Source: Oleispirillum sp963678075 (GTDB lineage Bacteria; Pseudomonadota; Alphaproteobacteria; Rhodospirillales; Rhodospirillaceae). From it: DNA of 64,000 bases. The DNA is taken from assembly GCA_963678075.2 (NCBI GenBank), contig CAXXPK010000001.1:1-64000 (forward strand). The letters run 5' to 3'. The translations under genes and the position numbers were made by a program. A model generated the notes under the pieces. That model did not search any database, was not told where the DNA came from, and saw nothing but the letters and a program-made list of their open reading frames with translations. Shown here piece by piece: positions 27,570 through 34,277 of the stretch (the stretch's first letter is position 1; each line of letters begins with the position of its first letter).

Positions 27570-28140
27570 ATGTCCGACCCGCTGGCAGGCCGCGACGAAC
27601 GCGGGATATTAGCACGCGCCGATGGCGCGTCCATTGCCTATCGCCGGGTTGCCGCGCCCCCCGCGACAATCCGCGTCCGACTGTGGTTTTTTTGCACGGC
27701 CTGATGTCGGACATGGAGGGCGGCAAGGCGATTCACTTGGCCGCCCACGCCGTTCTTGAAGGCTTTTCCTGTCTGCGGTTCGACATGTTCGGCCATGGCA
27801 AAAGCTCCGGCGCCTTCACCGACGGCACGGTCGGACGCTGGCGCGACGATACGCTGGACGCGACCGACCAACTCACCGAAGGATCGCTCGCCCCGAACGG
27901 GTCAAGGCCCTGCTGCTGATCGCCCCCGCCCCCGACTTCACCGAAGACACGGTGCGGGGCAAGATGTCGGCGACGGAAAAGTCCACTCTGTCCCGCGACG
28001 GCATCGTCCACCTGCACGAAGGCGATCAAACCTATCCGGTCAGCCGCACCCTGATCAAGGACGGCAACCACCGCTTGTCGCGGGCGCGGAACCTGATCCT
28101 GCTGTCCCGCACGCTGAACGCGTTGATGGGCGAAATCTAG
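27570..28140 (+). pseudogene. Alpha/beta-hydrolase, frameshifted and internally deleted
   Basis: Small serine hydrolase related to carboxylesterases. Starting at ATG 27570 (MSDPLAGRDERGILARADG), the frame shifts near 27665. The oxyanion-hole region TVVFLHGLMSDMEGGKA and RFDMFGHGKSSG continue in a second frame, and the C-terminal half (LLIAPAPDFTEDTV to LMGEI) in a third. The nucleophile elbow and the catalytic Asp/His region are not recognisable, so coding sequence is missing around 27885-27900. The stop TAG lies in CTAG (28137-28140), where IS-derived sequence starts. Confidence 0.7.
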
Positions 28141-28449
28141 CAAGCTGTTGAAAAACCTTTGGTCCCTGGGGGGGGCCGCATCGGAAATGCCGGAAGCGGT
28201 TTGGGTTGAGATTGGCGGCCATGGATAGATTGTCCAGCATGGCGTAGTAGCGAACCTCGGCCTCGGCGTACAGAATATTGCCGATTGGCTCCAGCAGCCT
28301 GTGGTTGTTTAACCAATCGACCCATTCGAGGGGCGCGTATTCGACGGTGTTGAATGAACGCCAGGGCCTGCGATTGCGGCAGGCCTCGAGACGTTGCCGA
28401 GTTCGTTCGCCAACTCCAACACGCCCAGCCATTGCTGAACAACCTTTAG
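28141..28449 (-). mobile_element. Remnant of an IS3-family element, 3-prime part of orfB
   Basis: Minus-strand reading gives PWRSFNTVEYAPLEWVDWLNN, then RLLEPIGNILYAEAEVRYYA, the C-terminal segment of IS3-family integrase-type transposases. Neighbouring frames contain further pieces (WLGVLELANELGNVSRP), so it is frameshifted and truncated. The left edge, right after CTAG at 28137-28140, reads CAAGCTGTTGAAAAA, similar to the IS-B end. This may be a second IS-B-type scar or chance. IS-B2 is inserted at its other edge. Confidence 0.6.
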
Positions 28450-28523
28450 CAGGGTGTTGAAAAATCGGTGGCATGGCTGGTATCGGCATAATTCAATCTC
28501 GGTAGTGGCTTGTTGCTGAGGGA

Positions 28524-29621
28524 ATGATGCACGGGACAGACAAGCGATCTGGAGACTTGTTCTCCTGCGTTGACCTGGAGACGCGGGTGCGCATGGACCA
28601 CCCGCTGCGGACGATCCGGGAGATGACCAATACGGCACTAGCGGCGTTGTCGGGCGACTTTGCAGCGCTCTACTCAGGAATGGGTCGGCCGTCGGTTCCA
28701 CCGGAGAAGCTGCTGCGGGCCATGCTGTTGCAGGTGTTCTACTCGATCCGTTCGGAACGCCAATTGATGGAGCGCCTGGACTTTGACCTGCTGTTCCGTT
28801 GGTTCGTCGGTCTCGGGGTAGATGACCCGGCCTGGGACCATTCCACATTCTCCAAGAACCGCGACCGGCTGCTGGAAGGGGACATCGCCGCAAAATTCCT
28901 GGCGGCAGTGTTGGTCCAACCCCGGATCAAACGGCTACTGTCGAGCGAGCATTTCAGCGTCGACGGCACGCTGATCGAAGCGTGGGCCTCAATGAAGAGC
29001 TTCAGACCGAAGGCCGCTGAGGGCGATGGGGGTGAAGGCGGTGGTCGCAACCCCTCGGTCGATTTTCGCGGCGAGAAACGATCCAACGATACTCACAAGA
29101 GCACCACCGATCCCGATGCCATGCTCTACCGCAAGGGGGCAGGCATGGAGGCTAAGCTGTGCTTTATCGGTCATGGGCTGATGGAAAACCGTTCGGGCTT
29201 GATCGTGGACACCCGGCTAACCCGCGCATCGGGTCACGCTGAACGGTTGGCGGCACTGGACATGATCGAGCCCCTGGGCGACCGACCGCGCGCAATTACG
29301 TTGGGTGCCGACTGCGGCTACGATGCCGCCGATTTTGTCGAGGAACCGCGGACGCTCAACGTGCGTCCTCACGTGGCGCAGAACACTAGCCGACGTCGCT
29401 CGGCCATAGATAAGCGCACCACCCGCCATCCCGGCTATACCGCCTCCATTCGCATCCGCAAGCGGATCGAGGGAGCCTTTGGCTGGATCAAGACAGTCGC
29501 AGGGATGCGGAAAACCAAACTGCGCGGCCTTGATAAGGTGGATTGGGCCTTCGCTTTCTCGGCAGCCGCCTACAATCTGCTGCGACCACCCAAACTGCTG
29601 GCAGGGGAGATGCCCACATGA
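28524..29621 (+). CDS. IS-B2 transposase (IS5 family, DDE)
   Basis: 365 residues, intact. N-terminal LETRVRMDHPLRTIREM and SGMGRPSVPPEKLLRAMLLQ form the DNA-binding domain. Catalytic residues: first Asp in HFSVDGTLIEAW, second in TLGADCGYDAADF, Glu in RKRIEGAFGWIKT. A YTAG target duplication agrees with IS5-group chemistry. Its stop overlaps the passenger ATG. Confidence 0.9.
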   Translation: MMHGTDKRSGDLFSCVDLETRVRMDHPLRTIREMTNTALAALSGDFAALYSGMGRPSVPPEKLLRAMLLQVFYSIRSERQLMERLDFDLLFRWFVGLGVDDPAWDHSTFSKNRDRLLEGDIAAKFLAAVLVQPRIKRLLSSEHFSVDGTLIEAWASMKSFRPKAAEGDGGEGGGRNPSVDFRGEKRSNDTHKSTTDPDAMLYRKGAGMEAKLCFIGHGLMENRSGLIVDTRLTRASGHAERLAALDMIEPLGDRPRAITLGADCGYDAADFVEEPRTLNVRPHVAQNTSRRRSAIDKRTTRHPGYTASIRIRKRIEGAFGWIKTVAGMRKTKLRGLDKVDWAFAFSAAAYNLLRPPKLLAGEMPT

Positions 29622-29962
29622 AGCGCCCGCCCGCCTTTGCCAAAGTCTTCGAAGGCCGCTGGAGCAGCGTCGAGATGGACACTTGGCCAGATGATCATCT
29701 CGACCTTCTGGAGCCCGCCCACATTACCTTTGGTGGCGCCTCTGATGGCGAACGGGTGTTCGGCGCGGTCAAGAGATGGCTCGACGTGCGTTACGGGAGC
29801 CGGGATGGTGCCGTCTGCGCCGAATTCTCGTGGGAAGGCCACAACGACGCCGATATTGCTTGCGGGAGAGGATGGGTCGCCCTCGGCACTGCTGGCCGAT
29901 TGGTTGGCCACATCTACATCCATAGCAGCAATGAATCAGGCTTCGTCTGCGAGCCACTCTGA
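29618..29962 (+). CDS. IS-B2 passenger protein, unknown function
   Basis: 114 residues, translationally coupled to the transposase through ATGA (29618-29621). Differs from the IS-B1 copy by only a few residues (for example SSVEMD for SIVEMD and HSSNESGF for HGSDESGF). Conservation of an intact frame in all three copies argues that it is selected or recently spread. Confidence 0.7.
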   Translation: MKRPPAFAKVFEGRWSSVEMDTWPDDHLDLLEPAHITFGGASDGERVFGAVKRWLDVRYGSRDGAVCAEFSWEGHNDADIACGRGWVALGTAGRLVGHIYIHSSNESGFVCEPL

Positions 29963-29978
29963 CTTCTTCAACACCCTG

Positions 29979-30422
29979 TTAGTGTTTGGGTCTCATACCC
30001 AAAAATCGGCCAGGTGCCTTCTCCATGCAGACCGACCACCACCGATGCGCCAACGATTCCCGATAGTGCGCCCCCTGCCGCGCGCCCACCACCATCGAGA
30101 AACCGCGCTGGAATTGCTGCAACAAGGCAGGAATGTCTTCCAGGGGATAGGTGCCGTCGTCGTCGGAAATCGCGATCGTGTCATAGGGCGCCGCGGAGAT
30201 GCCGTCTTTCAGTGAGCGCCCGTATCCGGCGCATTGCAGATGGGTGACGATCCGCGCCCCGTGTTCCGAGGCAACTGCGCTGGTGTGGTCGGTGGAGCCA
30301 TCGTCGACGACGAGAATTTCATAAGGGGTAATGTTGGCTTTTTCCAATACCACGCGCAAAATATCGATCGTCTCACCAATGGCGGCTTCCTCGTTCAGGG
30401 CAGGAATAACACAGCTCAGCAT
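29979..30422 (-). pseudogene. Glycosyltransferase family 2, C-terminus lost at IS-B2
   Basis: GT-A fold transferase of the dolichyl-phosphate mannosyltransferase type. ATG 30422 starts MLSCVIPALNEEAAIGETID; EILVVDDGSTDHTS and AISDDDGTYPLEDIPALL carry the nucleotide-binding and DxD residues. The frame breaks at GRFLGMRPKH, where the IS-B2 flank supplies a stop; relatives continue for about 80-150 residues. The missing part is not on the other side of IS-B2, so a deletion or rearrangement accompanied the insertion. The start overlaps the methyltransferase stop (ATGCTGA), so both belonged to one polysaccharide operon. Confidence 0.75.
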
Positions 30423-31236
30423 GTTGTATCCTTTTTCGATTGGGCGGCCATGCCATCGTTCCGCGTTCTTGCCACCATGCCCCAACTGACCCCCGCATAG
30501 TGGCGGATCGACACCGAATCCGGATCAATGTCCGGATGTGACAGCCATGTCGTGGCCCGTTCGCGGGTGATGAATTGCGTCTGGGGGGCATTCAGCTTGT
30601 CAAAGACGTTCAGGATGTTGCGCCCGAACGAGAGACGGCGAAAGTTCTTGAAATAGGCGTAATACGGCAGAAACGACAACGGAAGAAGATAAACCGTGTA
30701 GACTGGCGGGTACATCAGCGCCGTTACCAAGCGGGACAACCAGACCAGGGTGGAGCGCGACATCCGCCGCAGGAATAGCTTGCGAATCGGTTCGACGCCA
30801 TGGCGGACCAGGAAGTTTCCCTCGGCACTGTAGGCCCACACGGCCAGGGCCCCTCCTGGCGCGACATGGGCGACAAGATTGCGGAGCGTGGCGTCGGGAT
30901 CGTCGGTATGATGAATGACCCCGATGCACACCACTATGTCGAACCGTCGCCCCAGATTAATTGTGGCAATATCCGCCTCAACGGTGCGCACGTTTGGGAA
31001 TTGCGAGGCGTGCTCGGCGGCGATTTGGCTGGTGTTAAGGTCGGCGGCGGTGACGGTTCGTGCATGTTGCGCCATCATCACGGTATGTTGCCCGCCACCG
31101 CATCCGGCTTCCAGCACGTCCTTGCCGTCCAGGTCCTTCAGCCGTAGGGGGGGGTCCAGTCCTCGAACAAGAATTTCTCCTTGTCCTGGAACATGGTCCA
31201 CTGTTCGGCCCATTCGGCCTGTTTGACTTGATCCAT
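30416..31236 (-). pseudogene. SAM-dependent methyltransferase, frameshift in an eight-C tract
   Basis: Class I methyltransferase with motif I DVLEAGCGGGQHTVMMAQ and VVCIGVIHHTDDPDATL, followed by a C-terminal region with hydrophobic segments (YPPVYTVYLLPLSFLPYYAY). The native start is ATG 31236 (MDQVKQAEWAEQWTMFQDKE). At 31147-31154 a tract of eight C on the coding strand puts translation out of frame; nine would restore FEDWTPPLRLKDLDG. It is thus one base from intact, and either a sequencing miscount or slipped-strand variation is possible. The family occurs in capsule and O-antigen clusters, in keeping with the neighbouring GT2 and sulfotransferase. Confidence 0.75.
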
Positions 31237-31241
31237 GGCCG

Positions 31242-31640
31242 TTACTCCGAATACCCGAAGTCGCCGTCCAGGTGATCACGCAACATTGTTTCTATCCGTT
31301 CAATTTGTTCGTCCGAGAACAAGTCGCGGTACTCTCCGACGCGACCACCCCGTGCCTTGAACGTCCGCACGTCCGAGGCATCGGCGGGCATCAGCCATGG
31401 ATTGTCTGTCTGTTTTGCCTTTTCTCGTGCCTGTATCCGTTCGAAGCGGCAATCCTCGATCGTTTCGGCAAGGATGTTTTCATCAACCGATAGGCCGACG
31501 AAGCGAAGGATGTTGGTCATGACTGGCTGCGGATTTAGACGCATCGCCTCGTACGAGACGCGCATTGTGGTCTCTGGGTGTTTGCGGACGTAGTCCATCC
31601 ATACGTTCATGTAGGCGATGATTTTCGGCAGGCCGACCAG
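31242..31640 (-). pseudogene. Sulfotransferase, C-terminal part only
   Basis: C-terminal half of a PAPS-dependent sulfotransferase-like protein. VSYEAMRLNPQPVMTNILRF and ARGGRVGEYRDLFSDEQIER match the region that contacts the PAPS 3-prime phosphate (RxGxxGxY). Homology begins at LVGLPKIIAYMNVWMDY, exactly at the end of truncated IS-A3, so the N-terminal half with the PSB loop was removed together with part of the element. The gene ends six bases before the methyltransferase start. Confidence 0.7.
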
Positions 31641-32052
31641 GCTCAGGACTCATTAAGGTTCGATCCAGAAGAGGAGGAGTGCCGCGATGATGACGGCGGC
31701 AAAGAAGATATCCGCGCATCGGTCATATCGGGTGTGGATACGCCGCCAATCCTTGAGGCGAGCGAAGAGGTTCTCGATCCTATGACGCTGGCGATAGAGG
31801 GTTTTGTCGTAAGCGTACTGGGTTTTGCGATGACGCATTGGCGGGATGCATGTAGCGATCCCTCGCTGTGTCAAAGCCTCTCGAAGGGGATCACCGTCAT
31901 AGCCCTTGTCGGCGATCAGGACGTTGGCCTTGGGAAATAGGTCGAGCAACAGCATCGCGCCTTTGTGATCGCTCATTTACCCCTCGCTGAGCAGCAGGAT
32001 GAGGGGCCTTCCTTGTCCGTCGCAAACCGCATGAAGCTTGGAGTTCAGCCCG
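31641..32052 (-). mobile_element. IS-A3: truncated IS-A copy between sulfotransferase and cas9 relics
   Basis: 412 bp: the left end (GCTCAGGACTCATTAA) and all of orfB are present, and similarity to the other copies stops at TTCAGCCCG (32052). orfA and the right inverted repeat are missing. The junction with cas9 lies where orfA meets orfB. A deletion starting inside the element, rather than simple insertion, therefore produced the present boundary and removed the rest of cas9. Confidence 0.88.
31653..31976 (-). CDS. IS-A3 transposase orfB (orphan)
   Basis: 107 residues identical in layout to the other copies, with LIADKGYDGDP and YRQRHRIENLFARLK. Without orfA it cannot yield transposase. Confidence 0.8.
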   Translation of the reverse strand: MSDHKGAMLLLDLFPKANVLIADKGYDGDPLREALTQRGIATCIPPMRHRKTQYAYDKTLYRQRHRIENLFARLKDWRRIHTRYDRCADIFFAAVIIAALLLFWIEP

Positions 32053-33012
32053 TGATCCTCCAGGAAGGGCAGTAGGTCCTCCATCGCCTTGCGAGACAGG
32101 GAAACGGTGATGCTGGACAGGGGTAACGCCGCCAACGCCCGTGCCTGTTCCGCCGAAACCGCGAAGTCATGGGTCAAGGTCAGCCGCAGTTCATCGTCGT
32201 CCAGCAGCCGACCGTCGCGCTCCACCGGGCGCAGCGGATGATGGAACAGGATGTAGCGGTCACGCAGGGCGTTCCAGTCCGCCTCGGCCAGGGCGTGGTG
32301 GGGGGGGGCGCCGCCCGGATACGCTCGAATTCGTCGGCATACATGGCGCGGTCTGGATAGAAATCCCCCTCCTCGCCGCGAAAGCGCACCGGTAATTCCG
32401 CTCGCAGGCGCGCCGCCAGGAACTGGCCGAGGGTCCATGGGATTTCTCCGGCGGTACCGCGTCTTCGCCCAGTTGATCCAGGGTTGCCTTGTCGATGGCG
32501 TGGAATTTCAGCGCACGGTGCAACAGGCCGATGCGTTCGCCGAATTCCGTGGTCTTTTCATCGCCGGAGTCGGTCTTGCGGTTGGATTTGAAGCCGCGCC
32601 GCAGCCCCAAATGCAACAGGACGCGCCCCAATTCATGGGGGGGGCCGTGCGCCGGGGCGGCGTCTCCGTCCACCGTCCGGTCGCGCAGGCCGTAGGGGCT
32701 TTTCTCGATCAGGGGCTTGTGGTCTTCGCCGTCAGCAGGCAGAAGGCCAAGGCCGATCAGGTGGAAAATCAGGGAACGAATGCGGTTGATGCCGTGATCG
32801 CGGTTGCGGCGCATGCCGCGCGCAAGGCGGCGAGTGACGGCCAGGGAATCCCCGACCCGATCCTCCCGCGCGGGTTCCCGCCCATCGGGGATGATGCGCA
32901 CACCAGCATCCGCAAGGAGCCATTCGTTCCAGGCCGGGTCGGGCCGGTTTGCCGTGAATACGGTCCATCCAATCGAATTCGTGCCCAAGTCCAGGCCGAG
33001 TTTCCAGGCCAT
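32053..33012 (-). pseudogene. cas9: Type II-C CRISPR nuclease Cas9, N-terminal relic
   Basis: ATG 33012 lies three bases after a ten-G tract that acts as Shine-Dalgarno. Residues 5-16 LGLDLGTNSIGW are the RuvC-I motif with catalytic Asp8; 61-79 form the Arg-rich bridge helix (RRLARGMRRNRDHGINRIR); RGFKSNRKT follows in the recognition lobe. Beyond about residue 190 the protein continues only through frame changes (LRAELP, FRGEEGDFYPDRAMYADEFE, then ALAEADWNALRDRYILFHHP), one of them at an eight-G tract near 32295. RPVER joins DGRLLDDDELR, where about 40 residues are inferred missing. Homology ends at RKAMEDLLPFLEDHG, at truncated IS-A3. HNH, RuvC-II/III and the PAM domain are absent, and there is no cas1, cas2 or array here. 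Confidence 0.85.
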
Positions 33013-33074
33013 CTTCCCCCCCCCCAAGATGCAACGTATGGGGGAGAGATGGACGCGGGTGGCGGGAAATGGCA

Positions 33075-33167
33075 AGCTCTTAACAGTTGTTCAGAAAGCG
33101 CGGTCAGTCTGTTAACAAGGCTGATGCCACAAAATGAAAAGGCGGGCTTCGGCCCGTCTTTTTTATT
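33075..33167 (+). ncRNA. Candidate tracrRNA of the relic type II-C CRISPR locus
   Basis: Divergent from cas9 and about 60 bases from its start. On the plus strand AACAAGGCTGATGCCACAAA (33115-33134) has the AAGGC-loop-GCC nexus shape of tracrRNAs; the S. thermophilus CRISPR1 form AAGGCTTCATGCCGAAA is strikingly close. A hairpin GGCGGGC-TTCG-GCCCGTC (33141-33158) followed by six T ends it, as in known tracrRNAs. The upstream part (about 33075-33112) would be the anti-repeat and also contains self-complementary TTAACAG / CTGTTAA arms. The 5-prime end is not determined, and no repeat is present here to test pairing. The terminator also serves as the 3-prime end of recR on the other strand, an alternative explanation for the hairpin but not for the nexus. 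Confidence 0.65.
33141..33164 (+). terminator. Intrinsic terminator shared by tracrRNA candidate and recR
   Basis: Seven-base stem with UUCG tetraloop followed by six T on the plus strand. Read on the minus strand it lies just after recR and is followed by TTTTC. The better T-run is on the plus strand, favouring a plus-strand transcript. Confidence 0.8.
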
Positions 33168-33759
33168 CCACGCTGCTGCGGGCGCGGAGGGCGGCGGCGA
33201 TGGTGCCGTCGTCCAGGAACTCCAGTTCGCCGCCGACCGGCAGTCCGTGCGCCGGGGCGGTCAGTTTGATGCCGCTGCCCGCCAGACGATCCGCCGCGTA
33301 ATGGGCGGTGGTTTGGCCGTCAACGGTGGCGGGGAGCGCCAGGATCACCTCGCGGATGCGGCCTTCGCCGATGTGGGCGGCCAACGACCCGAAAGACAGT
33401 TCCTCTGGCCCGGTTCCGTCCAAGGGCGACAGCAGGCCGCCCAGAACGTGATACCGTCCGCGAAAGGCGAGGGTACGTTCCAGCGCCCAGATGTCGGCGA
33501 CGTCGGGGACGACGCACAGCAGCGCGTCGTCGCGGCGAGGGTCGGCGCAAATCTCGCACGGGTCCGAGGTGTCGAAGTTTCCGCAGATCGAACAGGGCCG
33601 CACCGCGCCCAGGACTTCGGTCAGGCTGCGGGTCAGCGGGTCGCCCAGGCTTTCGCGCTTTTTCAAAAGATGCAGCACGGCGCGGCGGGCGGAGCGCGGG
33701 CCAAGCCCCGGCAACTTCGCCAGCAATCCGATCAGCCGTTCGATTTCCACGCTGCTCAT
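33163..33759 (-). CDS. recR: Recombination mediator protein RecR
   Basis: RecR works with RecF and RecO to load RecA at gapped DNA. The 198-residue product from ATG 33759 (MSSVEIERLIGLLAKLPGLG) has the HhH region (GPRSARRAVLHLLK), the zinc finger CSICGNFDTSDPCEIC and the Toprim domain starting LLCVVPDVADIWALERT. GLPVGGELEFLDDGTIAAAL closes the Toprim region. Full length and intact. Upstream codons to 33795 lack homology. It is downstream of dnaX-ybaB in the usual order, with about 190 bases between ybaB and recR. Confidence 0.95.
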   Translation of the reverse strand: MSSVEIERLIGLLAKLPGLGPRSARRAVLHLLKKRESLGDPLTRSLTEVLGAVRPCSICGNFDTSDPCEICADPRRDDALLCVVPDVADIWALERTLAFRGRYHVLGGLLSPLDGTGPEELSFGSLAAHIGEGRIREVILALPATVDGQTTAHYAADRLAGSGIKLTAPAHGLPVGGELEFLDDGTIAAALRARSSVE

Positions 33760-33953
33760 GCGGTCACCTAACGCGGGCCCTGCCCGCACCCGCAAGGGGC
33801 CTCCAGGCCCCTTGACCCCAGTTGTTTTCCGTCGTGAAGCGGCTATCGGCCTTCACGCCGCAGGATGGTCTTATGGCGCTTCGCGCAAAAACCGAAAGGA
33901 GGGGGAGGGACGGAGGGTCCGCGACCTTCCGCGAGGTTTTTCCTGGTTTCCCC

Positions 33954-34277
33954 CTAGAACGGCAGGTTCATTCCCGGCGGCAGCTTGATCCCGCCGGTCA
34001 GGGTCTTCATCTGCTCGGCGGAGGTTTCCTCGACCTTCGCCTTGGCGTCGTTGTGGGCGGCGACGATCAGGTCTTCCAGGACTTCCGCTTCCTCGGGATT
34101 GATCAGGGATTTGTCGATCTTGATGCCCTTCAGCTCGGTCTTGCCGTTCAGGGTCACCGTCAGCATGCCGCCCGCCGAGGAACCGGTGAATTCGGTTTCC
34201 GCCAGTTTCTGCTGCATTTCGGTCATGCGGGTTTGCATCTGCTGCGCCTGTTTCATCAGGCTGCCGAGGTTCTTCAT
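33954..34277 (-). CDS. Nucleoid-associated protein YbaB/EbfC
   Basis: A 107-residue DNA-binding protein of the YbaB/EbfC family, which forms tweezer-shaped dimers on DNA. MKNLGSLMKQAQQMQTRMTE forms the N-terminal coiled arm, and the core includes GMLTVTLNGKTELKGIKIDK and AAHNDAKAKVEE. The ATG at 34277 overlaps the dnaX TGA (ATGA), the standard dnaX-ybaB coupling in bacteria. Intact. Confidence 0.93.
   Translation of the reverse strand: MKNLGSLMKQAQQMQTRMTEMQQKLAETEFTGSSAGGMLTVTLNGKTELKGIKIDKSLINPEEAEVLEDLIVAAHNDAKAKVEETSAEQMKTLTGGIKLPPGMNLPF

Larger units (their letters stand above)
28450..29978 (+). mobile_element. IS-B2: complete IS5-family element with passenger gene
   Basis: 1529 bp bounded by CAGGGTGTTGAA inward repeats and direct repeats TTAG (28446-28449 and 29979-29982). 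Contains an uninterrupted transposase and the coupled passenger gene. Same length as IS-B3, so this is the reference form of the element. It sits between an IS3 remnant and a truncated glycosyltransferase, implying a rearrangement at this locus. Confidence 0.93.

Noticed and set aside
31641..33200. CRISPR array next to cas9
   Set aside because: No regularly spaced repeats of 25-40 bases exist here or elsewhere in the window that are not IS copies. Only cas9 and the tracrRNA candidate remain.
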